This document shows, piece after piece, positions 42,300-50,601 of a stretch of DNA of 64,000 nucleotides. The notes beneath the pieces are model-generated. The model was not told the origin of the DNA. It was given only the letters and a program-made list of their open reading frames with translations, and made no database searches. Both the position numbers and the translations under genes were made by a program. The DNA comes from Streptomyces melanogenes. Lineage in GTDB: Bacteria > Actinomycetota > Actinomycetes > Streptomycetales > Streptomycetaceae. Every line of letters starts with the position of its first letter. Position 1 is the stretch's first letter. The stretch lies in contig NZ_BMTS01000014.1 in NCBI RefSeq assembly GCF_014649795.1, positions 219,740-283,739 of the forward strand. The letters run 5' to 3'.

Positions 42300-42832
42300 T
42301 TGTACATCCCCGGGGTGTAGTGGCCCGGGGTCATCCGGGTGGTGACGCCGAAGCGGTTCCAGGCGTTGATCACGGTGATCGCGGCGATCAGATGGCCCAG
42401 CTCGGTGGCGTCGAACTGCGCGGCCGCCTTCGCGTACACCTCGTCCGGCACGAAGCCGTCGGTGAGGACGGTGATCGCCTCGGTCAGCTCGATCGCCGCC
42501 AGCTCCTTCGCGGTGTAGAAGTGCTGGGACTCCTCCCAGGCGCTGAGCTGCACGATCCGCTCGACCGACTCGCCCGCCGCGAGCGCGTCCTTGGTGTGCA
42601 TGTCGAGGCAGAACGCGCAGTGGTTGAGCTGCGAGGCACGGATCTTGACCAGCTCGTGGATCACCGGGTCGACCCCGCGCCCGGCCGCCGCCTCCAGCTT
42701 GACCATGGCCTTGTAGACCTCGGGGGCGGCCTTGGCCCAGTGCAGCCGGGGGGCCTGCTCGGCCGCGTAAGGCGCTTCCTTGCCGTCCTGGCCCTCGTCG
42801 TTCTCGCCCACCGTGTTCCCGTTCGTCGTCAT
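42296..42832 (-). CDS. AhpD-like carboxymuconolactone decarboxylase family protein, copy 1
   Basis: A 178-residue paralogue of the gene at 41850, with a 30-residue polar N-terminal extension. The CXXC motif and His are in NHCAFCLDMHTKDA. Conserved family residues precede it in VHELVKIRASQL-type context. The ATG at 42830-42832 gives MTTNGNTVGE. It is divergent from the MocR regulator with only 47 bp between the starts, so that regulator is the likely controller. The operon continues with copy 2 and the PEP mutase-like gene. Confidence 0.9.
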   Translation of the reverse strand: MTTNGNTVGENDEGQDGKEAPYAAEQAPRLHWAKAAPEVYKAMVKLEAAAGRGVDPVIHELVKIRASQLNHCAFCLDMHTKDALAAGESVERIVQLSAWEESQHFYTAKELAAIELTEAITVLTDGFVPDEVYAKAAAQFDATELGHLIAAITVINAWNRFGVTTRMTPGHYTPGMYK

Positions 42833-42879
42833 GGAAGTGACGGTACGCCGCACATGTCACACGGGTATGGTCCATTTTC
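42833..42879. promoter_or_regulatory. 47-bp divergent promoter region between AhpD-like operon and mocR-type gene
   Basis: It must hold both promoters and the operator of the divergent MocR regulator. TGGTCCA occurs within it (around 42869-42875), which resembles half sites of MocR-type regulators, but I cannot define a complete operator. Confidence 0.4.
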
Positions 42880-44301
42880 ATGGTGGAATCCTGGGCCACT
42901 TCCTCTGGAACTCCGGCCAAAGTCTTCGGTGTCGACCTCCATGTGGAGGTGGGCGCGGGCGGGCTGCGCGCCGGTCTCATGGACGCGCTGCGCGAGGCCG
43001 TACGCAGCGGTCGGCTCGCCCCCGGCGCCCGGCTGCCCTCGTCGCGCTCGCTCGCGGCCGACCTGGGCGTCGCGCGCAACACGGTGGCCGACGCGTACGC
43101 CGAACTCGTCGCCGAGGGCTGGCTCACCGCCCGCCAGGGCTCCGGGACCCGGGTCGCCCAGCGGACCGCGCCGCGCCGCCCCCAGCCGGCCGGCCCCCGG
43201 CAGTCGGCGCGCCGCACCCCCGCGTACAGCCTGATCGCGGGCAGCCCCGACCTGGCGTCCTTCCCGCGCGCCGAGTGGCTGAAGGCGTCCCGGCGGGCGC
43301 TGACGGCCGCGCCCCACGAGGCCTTCGGCTACGGCGACCCGCGCGGCCGCATCGAGCTGCGCACGGTCCTGGCCGACTATCTGGCGCGGGCGCGCGGCGT
43401 CCACGCGGACCCCGAGCGGATCGTCGTCTGCGCGGGCTTCGTGCACGGCCTGATGCTGCTGGGACGGGTGCTGCGGGCGCGCCGGGTGAGGGAGGTGGGC
43501 GTCGAGTCGTACGGCCTCGACGTCCACCGGGACCTGCTGACCCGGGCGGGCCTGCGCACCCCACCGCTCCCCTTCGACGAACACGGCACGCTCACGGCCG
43601 GGTTGGGTGCGGCGAAGGGGCTGGGGGCGGTGCTGCTGACCCCCGCGCACCAGTTCCCGGTCGGGGTCGCGCTGCCGCCGGACCGGCGGGCCGAGGTCGT
43701 CGACTGGGCCCGGGCCACGGACGGGCTGATCCTGGAGGACGACTACGACGGCGAGTTCCGCTACGACCGCCAGCCCGTCGGTGCCCTCCAGGGCCTGGAC
43801 CCCGACCACGTCGTCTACCTCGGCACGGCAAGCAAGTCGCTGGCGCCCGGGCTGCGGCTGGCGTGGATGGTGCTGCCGGAGCGGCTGGCGGGGGAGGTGG
43901 CGGAGGAGAAGGGGAACGTGGACTGGTCGTGCGGCGCGCTGGACCAACTGACCCTGGCGGAGTTCGTTTCCTCCGGGGCGTACGACCGCCACGTGCGCGG
44001 GATGCGTCTGCGCTACCGGCGCCGCCGGGACCAGCTGGTGGCGGCGCTGGCCGAGCGGGCGCCGGAGGTCCGGGTCTCGGGGATCGCGGCGGGCCTGCAC
44101 GCGGTGCTTGAGCTCCCGCCCGGCACCGAGCGCGCGGTCATCCAGGCCGCGGCCTGGCAGGGCCTGGCCCTCCAGGGCCTCTCAGCCTTCCGCCATCCGC
44201 GTACGGCTGTGGCGCGGGATGCGTTGGTGGTGGGGTATGCGGCGCCTACGGATAGTGGGTGGGCGGGGGCGCTGGATGCGCTGTGCAGGGTGCTGCCGTA
44301 G
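42880..44301 (+). CDS. MocR-type GntR regulator with aminotransferase-like domain
   Basis: A 473-residue regulator. The N-terminal winged helix of the GntR type (GRLAPGARLPSSRSLAADLG, VARNTVADAYAELVAEGWL) is joined to a class I aminotransferase domain with EDDYDGEFRYDR and the PLP Lys in YLGTASKSLAPGLRLAW. MocR proteins use PLP as effector. Some (PdxR) control vitamin B6 genes, and others control divergent neighbours. Here the divergent neighbours are two AhpD-like proteins and a PEP mutase-like enzyme, which are therefore the likely targets. ATG 42880. Confidence 0.93.
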   Translation: MVESWATSSGTPAKVFGVDLHVEVGAGGLRAGLMDALREAVRSGRLAPGARLPSSRSLAADLGVARNTVADAYAELVAEGWLTARQGSGTRVAQRTAPRRPQPAGPRQSARRTPAYSLIAGSPDLASFPRAEWLKASRRALTAAPHEAFGYGDPRGRIELRTVLADYLARARGVHADPERIVVCAGFVHGLMLLGRVLRARRVREVGVESYGLDVHRDLLTRAGLRTPPLPFDEHGTLTAGLGAAKGLGAVLLTPAHQFPVGVALPPDRRAEVVDWARATDGLILEDDYDGEFRYDRQPVGALQGLDPDHVVYLGTASKSLAPGLRLAWMVLPERLAGEVAEEKGNVDWSCGALDQLTLAEFVSSGAYDRHVRGMRLRYRRRRDQLVAALAERAPEVRVSGIAAGLHAVLELPPGTERAVIQAAAWQGLALQGLSAFRHPRTAVARDALVVGYAAPTDSGWAGALDALCRVLP

Positions 44302-44319
44302 CCCTGCGGGGTGCGGTGC

Positions 44320-44447
44320 TTCGTCTGCGGGCCGTCCCCAACTGGTCGCGCAGTTCCCCGCGCCCCTAAATGCGGGGATTGCCGCGGAGCGGCATTCTTA
44401 GGGGCGCTGGGAACTGCGCGAGCAACCCAGCACGGTCCGCAGACGAA
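44320..44447. repeat. Dispersed palindromic element, copy C
   Basis: Inverted arms 44344-44369 with 44398-44423 (two mismatches) lie inside 11-bp outer arms 44320-44330 and 44437-44447. A GC-rich tail of small hairpins extends to about 44577. The element fills the 291-bp gap between the convergent MocR and transporter genes. Confidence 0.92.
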
Positions 44448-44592
44448 CGAAGCGCGGGGTGCAGGGGCCGCAGGCCCCGCGAAGGGGTGCAGGGGGCGGA
44501 GCCCCCGCCTCGGGGGCCGGGGCGTAGCCCGGGAGAGCCACCCTCACCTCCACCCACCCCCGGAGGGTTTAGGCGAAGGGGCGGGGTGGGGC

Positions 44593-45432
44593 CTACTCCG
44601 CCGTGTCCACCTGCGGCGCCTCCCCGAACCGCGCCAGCGCCAGCGCCCCCGCCACCGCCACCACGAACCCCGACACCACCAGCCACCCGAGGCCGGCACG
44701 CGTGTGGTCGCCCAGCCATCCCACCCCCACCAGCGCCGGCCCGATCGTCTCCCCCAGCACCATCCCCGCCGTAGCCGTCGTCACCGACCCCCGCTGCAGC
44801 GCCGACGTCAGCAGCAGAAACGCCGCACCCCCGCCCAGCAGCAACGCGTACAACGCCGGGTTGGCGAGGTCGAAGGAGTCGATGAGCCGCACCGCGACCT
44901 CCACCACCCCGAACCCGCACCCCGCCCCCAGCCCGAGCACCAGCGCCCGCGCGCGCCCCGGCAGCCGCCCGGCCACCGCCCCGGCCAGCAGGATCGCGGC
45001 CGCGACCGCCAGCAGCGCCCAGGGCAGTGCGGCGGGCCCGTCCTCGTGGCCCTCCTCGCCGGACGCGAGCCCCAGCATCGCGAGCCCGGCGCAGACGACG
45101 CCGACGGCCGCCCACTCCGTACCGGACAGCCGCACCGCGAGCACCCGCGCCGCGACCACCGCCGTCACCGCGAGCGACGCGGCGAGTGCCGCCCCGACCG
45201 CGTAGATCGGGACCGCCCGCAGCGCCACGATCTGGAGGACGAACCCGAGCCCGTCGAGCCCGAGCCCGGCGACGTAACGCCACTGCCGCACGGCCCGCAG
45301 CAGCAGCGCGGGATCGACCCCGGCGTCCCCGGACCCGGAGTCCGACGCCGCCCGCGCCGCGACGGCCTGCAGAACGGTCGCGGTGCCGTAGCAGACCGCC
45401 GACCCCAGCGCGCAGATCATCCCAAAGAGCAC
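44593..45432 (-). CDS. EamA/DMT-type membrane transporter
   Basis: A 279-residue protein with about nine to ten hydrophobic segments in two related halves, typical of drug/metabolite transporters. MICALGSAVCYGTATVLQAVA opens the first segment and LVGVGWLGDHTRAGLGWLVV lies in the second repeat. Substrate is unknown. The GTG at 45430-45432 is taken as start, and an ATG five codons later is also possible. No ribosome binding site decides it. It is convergent with the MocR gene across a palindromic element. Confidence 0.85.
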   Translation of the reverse strand: MLFGMICALGSAVCYGTATVLQAVAARAASDSGSGDAGVDPALLLRAVRQWRYVAGLGLDGLGFVLQIVALRAVPIYAVGAALAASLAVTAVVAARVLAVRLSGTEWAAVGVVCAGLAMLGLASGEEGHEDGPAALPWALLAVAAAILLAGAVAGRLPGRARALVLGLGAGCGFGVVEVAVRLIDSFDLANPALYALLLGGGAAFLLLTSALQRGSVTTATAGMVLGETIGPALVGVGWLGDHTRAGLGWLVVSGFVVAVAGALALARFGEAPQVDTAE

Positions 45433-45564
45433 AGACGGACTGTAGTGGAAGGTGGTTCGGGGGAGTGGAGTGAACGGATTCCGCCTCCCGTACGGCCGGG
45501 AACTAGGGTGTGGCCGGATCACGTCCCAGACATACGTACGAGATCACGAGGGGGAGGCCCGCAC

Positions 45565-45897
45565 ATGCGCAGATTCCGGTCCACAACGGTCGTGCTCGGC
45601 GGCATGGGGGTGCTCGCCGCCACGCTGACGGCCTGCTCCCACGAGCCGGACCGCCGCTGCGTCGACCCCGTCTCGCACAAGGAACTCCCCAAGTACGAGT
45701 GCAAGAGCGGCGGCAGCGGCTCGTACTACTACGGCGGCTACACCCGCAACGGCGTCGTCCACGGCGGCTCCTTCAGGTCAGGATCCGGATCCGGATCCAG
45801 TTCCTCCGGCACCTCGGGTTCCTCCGCCTCCTCCGGCTCCTCCGGCGGCGTCGACCGGGGCGGCTTCGGCGGCCACTCCGGCTCGGGCGGCGGCTGA
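45565..45897 (+). CDS. Ser/Gly-rich lipoprotein, YgiB-like partner
   Basis: A 110-residue lipoprotein. The signal peptide ends in the lipobox LTAC (Cys 24). Two further Cys (RRCVDP and KYECKSG) lie in the mature part, followed by a Tyr/Gly segment and a Ser/Gly-rich tail. ATG follows GGGGGAGG. It lies 3 bp before a GSP-synthetase-family ATP-grasp gene. In E. coli, ygiB (DUF1190, a Ser/Gly-rich lipoprotein-like protein) stands directly before ygiC (same ligase family), so I infer an analogous pair. Function is unknown. Confidence 0.85.
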   Translation: MRRFRSTTVVLGGMGVLAATLTACSHEPDRRCVDPVSHKELPKYECKSGGSGSYYYGGYTRNGVVHGGSFRSGSGSGSSSSGTSGSSASSGSSGGVDRGGFGGHSGSGGG

Positions 45898-45900
45898 CCG

Positions 45901-47082
45901 ATGCAGCGGCACCGCATCGACCCGCGCCCCGGCTGGCAGCAGACCGTCGAGGCCCAGGGCCTGATCTACCCCCTGACCCGCTACCCGGACGGTTCGCTCC
46001 GCCCGTACTGGGACGAGAGCGCGTACTACTCCTTCACGCTCCCCGAGGTCGAGGCCCTGGAGGAGGTCGTCGAGGAGCTGCACGGGATGTGCCTGGCCGC
46101 GGCCGCGTACATCGTCGAGCACAACCGGTTCGCCGACCTCGGCATCACCGACCCGCACCTCGCCGCCCGCGTGGCCGAATCCTGGCACCGCCGCGCCGAA
46201 CTCCCGTCGATCTACGGCCGCTTCGACCTCCGTTACGACGGTACGGGCCCGGCCAAGATGCTGGAGTACAACGCCGACACCCCCACCTCCCTGGTCGAGG
46301 CGGCGAGCCCGCAGTGGTTCTGGATGGAGGAGCGCTTCCCCGGCGCCGACCAGTGGAACTCGCTCCACGAACGCCTGATCGCCGCCTGGAAGCGGCAGGC
46401 CCCGCTGCTCCCGCCCGGCCCGCTCCACTTCGCCCACTCGGACGACGACGAGCTCGGCGAGGACCTGATGACCGTCGCGTATCTGCGCGAGACAGCGGAG
46501 CAGGCGGGCATCGAGACGGCGGCGCTGTCGGTGGAGCGGATCGGCTGGGACGCTCTGACCGGCCGTTTCGTCGACGACCGGCTCCGGTTCATCCGCAGCT
46601 GCTTCAAGCTCTACCCGTGGGAGTGGCTGACCACGGACCGGTTCGCCCCGCACGTCCTGGAGACCCTGGACAACGGCGGCGGCACCGGCAGCACCTGCTG
46701 GATCGAGCCCGCCTGGAAGATGCTGCTCTCCAACAAGGCGCTGCTCGCGGTCCTGTGGGAGCTGTTCCCCGGTCACCCGAATCTGCTCCCGGCGTATCTG
46801 GACGGCCCGCGCGAGCTGGCGCACACCACCGGATACGTCTCCAAGCCGCTGCTCGGCCGGGAGGGCGCCGGGGTCGAGATCCACACCCCGGGCGCACCGC
46901 CCGTCCTGCGCGACGAACCCGCGTGCTACCAGGCCCTCTCCCCGCTCCCGGACTTCGACGGGAACCGGGTAGTCCTCGGCGCCTGGGTCGTCGAGGACGA
47001 GGCGGCGGGCCTGGGCATCCGCGAGTCGGCCGGGCCGGTCACGGACGGGTACGCGCGCTTCATCCCGCACGTGATCCGCTAG
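45901..47082 (+). CDS. Glutathionylspermidine-synthetase-family ATP-grasp ligase (YgiC/YjfC-like)
   Basis: A 393-residue protein of the glutathionylspermidine synthase C-terminal family. It contains GRFDLRYDGTGPAKMLEYNADTP (split here for length: GRFDLRYDG and KMLEYNADTPTSL), which carries the peptide-ligase substrate loop, and EPAWKMLLSNKALLAVLWE. KPLLGREGAGVEI is the ATP-grasp glycine loop. No amidase domain is present, as in YgiC/YjfC, which lack proven glutathionylspermidine activity. The substrate is unknown. Its partner is the lipoprotein 3 bp upstream. ATG 45901. Confidence 0.9.
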   Translation: MQRHRIDPRPGWQQTVEAQGLIYPLTRYPDGSLRPYWDESAYYSFTLPEVEALEEVVEELHGMCLAAAAYIVEHNRFADLGITDPHLAARVAESWHRRAELPSIYGRFDLRYDGTGPAKMLEYNADTPTSLVEAASPQWFWMEERFPGADQWNSLHERLIAAWKRQAPLLPPGPLHFAHSDDDELGEDLMTVAYLRETAEQAGIETAALSVERIGWDALTGRFVDDRLRFIRSCFKLYPWEWLTTDRFAPHVLETLDNGGGTGSTCWIEPAWKMLLSNKALLAVLWELFPGHPNLLPAYLDGPRELAHTTGYVSKPLLGREGAGVEIHTPGAPPVLRDEPACYQALSPLPDFDGNRVVLGAWVVEDEAAGLGIRESAGPVTDGYARFIPHVIR

Positions 47083-47101
47083 CGGAGGTCCGGCCGGGCG
47101 G

Positions 47102-47794
47102 CTACTCCGCGATGTAGTCGCGCAGTAGCGCGGGCTTCAGCCCCGCCGCGTCGGCCGCCGCCAGCACCCGGGTCAGGTCGGCCGTCACCGTGTCGTTGAA
47201 GTGCAGCAGCACGATGTCCCCGGCCTTCAACTGGGGTGTCGGCGGCGTCCACTGCCCCCAGGTCGTGAGGTCGTACGTCCACGTCACCAGCGCCTTGGAC
47301 CCGCAGGCCCGGGCCGTGGTCCGAGTGGTGTCGTCGTACGCCCCGTACGGCGGACGGGCCAGCCGGGGACCGTCCCCGAACTGCGCGAGGTGCGCGTCCC
47401 GCGCCCCGCACAGCTGCGCCCGCTGGCCCGCCGCGTCGAGCTTCGTCAGGTCCGGGTGGTCGACCGTGTGGTTCTCGATCCGCGACGGCCCGTGGTCGAG
47501 GAGCGTGTGGAAGTACCCGGCGTCGTACGAGTACGCCCCCGGCAGCACGAACAGCGAAGCAGGAACCTGCCGTTCGAGCAGCAGCCGCTGGGCGGCCGGG
47601 TCGTGGTTCCAGCCGTCGTCGATGGTGATGAAGACGACCGGCTTGTCGGTCTGGACGTGGGTGACGACGGGCACCGGCTCGGGCCAGTCCGCCCGCGCGG
47701 GCCCGACGGGCCCGGCGAGCACCAGCAGCGGAACGAGCAGGGCGAACGCGGCGCGGGCCACGGAGGCGACGCGCGCTGTGCGGGGTCTCGGCAT
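47102..47794 (-). CDS. Secreted polysaccharide deacetylase (NodB domain)
   Basis: A 230-residue exported carbohydrate esterase 4 enzyme. It has a signal peptide with hydrophobic core (FALLVPLLVLAGPVGPARA), motif 1 in VFITIDDGWNHD (catalytic base and metal Asp), motif 2 in ENHTVDHPDL (metal His pair), motif 3 in ARPPYGAYDD and a late His in VLLHFND. It could deacetylate chitin or peptidoglycan. I take ATG 47792-47794 because the promoter (-35 TTGACA at 47825-47830, -10 AATGAT at 47801-47806) puts the transcription start at or next to it, giving a leaderless mRNA. A second ATG (47816-47818) would lie inside the promoter. Confidence 0.88.
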   Translation of the reverse strand: MPRPRTARVASVARAAFALLVPLLVLAGPVGPARADWPEPVPVVTHVQTDKPVVFITIDDGWNHDPAAQRLLLERQVPASLFVLPGAYSYDAGYFHTLLDHGPSRIENHTVDHPDLTKLDAAGQRAQLCGARDAHLAQFGDGPRLARPPYGAYDDTTRTTARACGSKALVTWTYDLTTWGQWTPPTPQLKAGDIVLLHFNDTVTADLTRVLAAADAAGLKPALLRDYIAE

Positions 47795-47800
47795 GGCGGC

Positions 47801-47830
47801 ATCATTGGTCTGGACCATCGCTGTTGTCAA
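47801..47830 (-). promoter_or_regulatory. Promoter of the deacetylase gene with internal DasR-like operator
   Basis: On the minus strand: -35 TTGACA (47830-47825), an 18-bp spacer and -10 AATGAT (47806-47801). The spacer contains ATTGGTCTGGACCATC (plus 47804-47819), which matches the DasR-box consensus ACTGGTCTAGACCACT in 12 of 16 positions, including the core TGGTCT-GACCA. A repressor there would block the promoter. Confidence 0.6.
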
Positions 47831-47893
47831 CGGTCTTGTTCCAGAAGCCGGTTGTGCCGGTGACCGGCCGAGCCCCGCACAGCCCGCCCCGGG

Positions 47894-49102
47894 CTACTCG
47901 TGCGCCAGCACCGCCCGCAGCTGGTCGAGCCCCCAGTCCAGGTCCTCCTTGCTGATCACCAGCGGCGGGGCGATCCGGATCGTCGAGCCATGGGTGTCCT
48001 TGACCAGGACGCCCCGGTCCATGAGCTGTTCGGAGATCTGCCGCCCCGTCCCGTACGACGGGTTGATGTCGACGCCCGCCCACAGGCCGCGCCCGCGCAC
48101 CGCCTCGACCGCGCCGGTGCCGGCCAGCAGCCCCAGCTCGTGGTGGAGGTGCTCACCGAGCTCGGTCGCCCGCTGCTGGTACTCACCGGTGCGCAGCATC
48201 GCGATGACCTCCAGGCCGACCGCGCACGCCAGCGGGTTGCCGCCGAAGGTCGACCCGTGCTCGCCGGGGCGGAACACCCCGAGCACCTCCGCCGAGCCCA
48301 CCACCGCCGAGACCGGCACGACCCCGCCGCCGAGCGCCTTGCCCAGCACATACAGATCGGGCACCACGTCCTCGTGCTCGCACGCGAACGTCTTCCCGGT
48401 CCGGCCGAGCCCCGACTGGATCTCGTCCGCGATGAACAGCACGTTCCGCTCGCGCGTCAACTTCCGTACGCCCGGCAGATATCCGTGCGGCGGCACCAGC
48501 ACCCCGGCCTCGCCCTGGATCGGCTCAAGGAGCACCGCCACGGTGTTCTCCGTGACGGCCGCCGAGAGTGCGGTCAGGTCCCCGTACGGCACGATCTCGA
48601 ACCCCGGGGTGTACGGCCCGTAGTCCGCGCGGGCCTCCGGGTCCGTGGAGAAGCTGACGATCGTGGTGGTGCGCCCGTGGAAGTTGTTGGCGGCGACCAC
48701 GATCTTCGCCATCCCGTCCGGCACGCCCTTGACCCGGTACCCCCACTTCCGGGCGGTCTTCACGGCCGTCTCGACGGCCTCCGCCCCGGTGTTCATGGGC
48801 AGCACCATCTCCTTGCCGCACAGCTCGGCGAGCTGTCCGCAGAACTCGGCGAACCGGTCGTGGTGGAACGCCCTCGACGTCAGCGTCACTCTCTCCAGCT
48901 GCGCCTTGGCCGCGTCGATCAGCCGGCGGTTGCCGTGCCCGAAGTTCAGCGCCGAGTACCCGGCGAGCATGTCGAGGAAGCGGCGCCCCTCGACATCGGT
49001 CATCCACGCGCCCTCGGCCGAGGCGACGACGACGGGCAACGGATGGTAGTTGTGCGCACTGTGAGCCTCGGCAGAGCGGATGGCGTCCGATGTAGTAGAC
49101 AC
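47894..49102 (-). CDS. rocD: Ornithine aminotransferase
   Basis: A 402-residue PLP enzyme of class III transferring the delta-amino group of ornithine to 2-oxoglutarate (arginine catabolism, proline/glutamate link). It shows the N-terminal HNYHPLPVVVASAEGAWM, FHGRTTTIVSFSTDPE, IADEIQSGLGRTGK and the PLP Lys in DLYVLGKALGGGVVPVSA, followed by GEHGSTFGGNPLA. Length is normal. The GTG at 49102 follows CGGAG. No other arginine-catabolism gene is in the window. It is divergent from glyA. Confidence 0.95.
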   Translation of the reverse strand: MSTTSDAIRSAEAHSAHNYHPLPVVVASAEGAWMTDVEGRRFLDMLAGYSALNFGHGNRRLIDAAKAQLERVTLTSRAFHHDRFAEFCGQLAELCGKEMVLPMNTGAEAVETAVKTARKWGYRVKGVPDGMAKIVVAANNFHGRTTTIVSFSTDPEARADYGPYTPGFEIVPYGDLTALSAAVTENTVAVLLEPIQGEAGVLVPPHGYLPGVRKLTRERNVLFIADEIQSGLGRTGKTFACEHEDVVPDLYVLGKALGGGVVPVSAVVGSAEVLGVFRPGEHGSTFGGNPLACAVGLEVIAMLRTGEYQQRATELGEHLHHELGLLAGTGAVEAVRGRGLWAGVDINPSYGTGRQISEQLMDRGVLVKDTHGSTIRIAPPLVISKEDLDWGLDQLRAVLAHE

Positions 49103-49210
49103 GGGGTCTCCGTTTCATCGTGCGGCGTGGGACTGGGGTTGCGCCCAGTTTCCCTCGTCGCTCGGATGCTGGACGAGGAAACCTTGATTCTCGGCGCGCC
49201 CGTTAGGGTG

Positions 49211-49300
49211 GGTGGTACGTACGGCGACTGGCGCACGGGGAAGCGACCCCGGGGAAGCCGTGCGTGACATGCGCACGAGGTGCCGCCCGCCTGGGCACCC
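49211..49300 (+). ncRNA. ZTP (pfl-type) riboswitch controlling glyA
   Basis: The leader contains GGCGACTGGCG (49223-49233), a paired element CGCACGG...CCGTGCG enclosing GGGG...CCCC, and CCGCCCGCCTGGGCA (49283-49297). These are the conserved blocks of the ZTP riboswitch (GACUGGCG and CCGCCUGGGCA). ZTP/ZMP accumulates when 10-formyl-THF is short, and glyA is a known target. Downstream, CCGGG (49300-49304) can pair with CCCGG (49317-49321), which shares two bases with the ribosome binding site GGAGG (49320-49324). This suggests translational control. Confidence 0.9.
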
Positions 49301-49329
49301 CGGGACCACGACGGACCCCGGAGGACGCC

Positions 49330-50601
49330 ATGAGCCTGCCCCTTTCCCACCCGGCCCTTTCCGCCACCGACCCCGAACTCGCCGCGCTCGTCGCCGCCGA
49401 GGAACGGCTGCAGTCGGACACCCTGCGGCTGATCCCCAGCGAGAACTACGTCTCGCAGGCCGTCCTCGAAGCCTCCGGCACGGTGCTGCAGAACAAGTAC
49501 AGCGAGGGCTACTCGGGGCGCCGGTACTACGAGGGCCAGCAGAACATCGACCAGGTCGAGACGCTCGCCGTGGAGCGGGCCAAGACGCTGTTCGGCGTCG
49601 AGCACGCCAACGTCCAGCCCTACTCCGGCTCGCCCGCCAACCTCGCCGTCTACCTCGCCTTCGCCGAGCCCGGCGACACCGTGATGGGCATGGCCCTGCC
49701 GATGGGCGGCCACCTCACCCATGGCTGGGGCGTCTCCGCGACCGGCAAGTGGTTCCGCGGCGTCCAGTACGGCGTACGCCACGACACCGGCCTCATCGAC
49801 TTCGACGAGGTACGCGAACTCGCCCTCAAGGAACGACCGAAGATCATTTTCTGTGGTGGCACCGCCCTTCCCCGCACCATCGACTTCGCGGCCTTCGCGG
49901 AGATCGCCCGGGAGGCGGGCTCCGTCCTGGTCGCCGACGTCGCGCACATCGCGGGCCTGATCGCCGGTGGCGCCCACCCGTCCCCGGTCCCGCACACGGA
50001 CGTGATCTCCACGACCACCCACAAAACCCTGCGCGGCCCGCGCGGCGCGATGCTCATGTCCCGCGAGCAGCACGCCAAGGCCATCGACAAGGCCGTCTTC
50101 CCCGGCCTCCAGGGCGGCCCGCACAACCAGACCACCGCCGCGATCGCCGTCGCCCTCCACGAGGCGGCCCAGCCCTCCTTCCGCGACTACGCCCAGGCCG
50201 TCGTCGCCAACGCCGGGGCCCTCGCCGAGCAGCTCCTCGCGCGCGGCTTCGACCTGGTCTCCGGCGGCACGGACAACCATCTGATCCTGATGGACCTCAC
50301 CCCCAAGGACGTCCCCGGCAAGGTCGCCGCGAAGGCCCTCGACCGGGCGGGGATCGTCGTCAACTACAACACCGTCCCGTACGACCCGAGGAAGCCGTTT
50401 GACCCCTCGGGCATCCGGATCGGCACCCCGTCGCTCACCTCCCGCGGTCTCGGTACGCAGCACATGGCTGCCGTGGCCGACTGGATCGACCGGGGCGTCA
50501 CCGCGGCCCGCACCGGCGACGAGGACGCCCTCGCGGCCATCCGCGCCGAGGTGGCCGAACTGATGGCGGCGTTCCCGGCACCGGGCCTTCCGACGGACTA
50601 G
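49330..50601 (+). CDS. glyA: Serine hydroxymethyltransferase
   Basis: A 423-residue PLP enzyme converting serine and THF to glycine and methylene-THF, the one-carbon source for folD, purN and purH in this window. It shows LIPSENYVSQAVLEA, YSEGYSGRRYYEGQQNID, DVAHIAGLIAGG and the PLP Lys in STTTHKTLRGPRG. It is full length. ATG 49330 has GGAGG five bases upstream. A ZTP riboswitch precedes it. Its TAG stop lies in CTAG, whose complement is also the stop of the convergent gene. Confidence 0.97.
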   Translation: MSLPLSHPALSATDPELAALVAAEERLQSDTLRLIPSENYVSQAVLEASGTVLQNKYSEGYSGRRYYEGQQNIDQVETLAVERAKTLFGVEHANVQPYSGSPANLAVYLAFAEPGDTVMGMALPMGGHLTHGWGVSATGKWFRGVQYGVRHDTGLIDFDEVRELALKERPKIIFCGGTALPRTIDFAAFAEIAREAGSVLVADVAHIAGLIAGGAHPSPVPHTDVISTTTHKTLRGPRGAMLMSREQHAKAIDKAVFPGLQGGPHNQTTAAIAVALHEAAQPSFRDYAQAVVANAGALAEQLLARGFDLVSGGTDNHLILMDLTPKDVPGKVAAKALDRAGIVVNYNTVPYDPRKPFDPSGIRIGTPSLTSRGLGTQHMAAVADWIDRGVTAARTGDEDALAAIRAEVAELMAAFPAPGLPTD

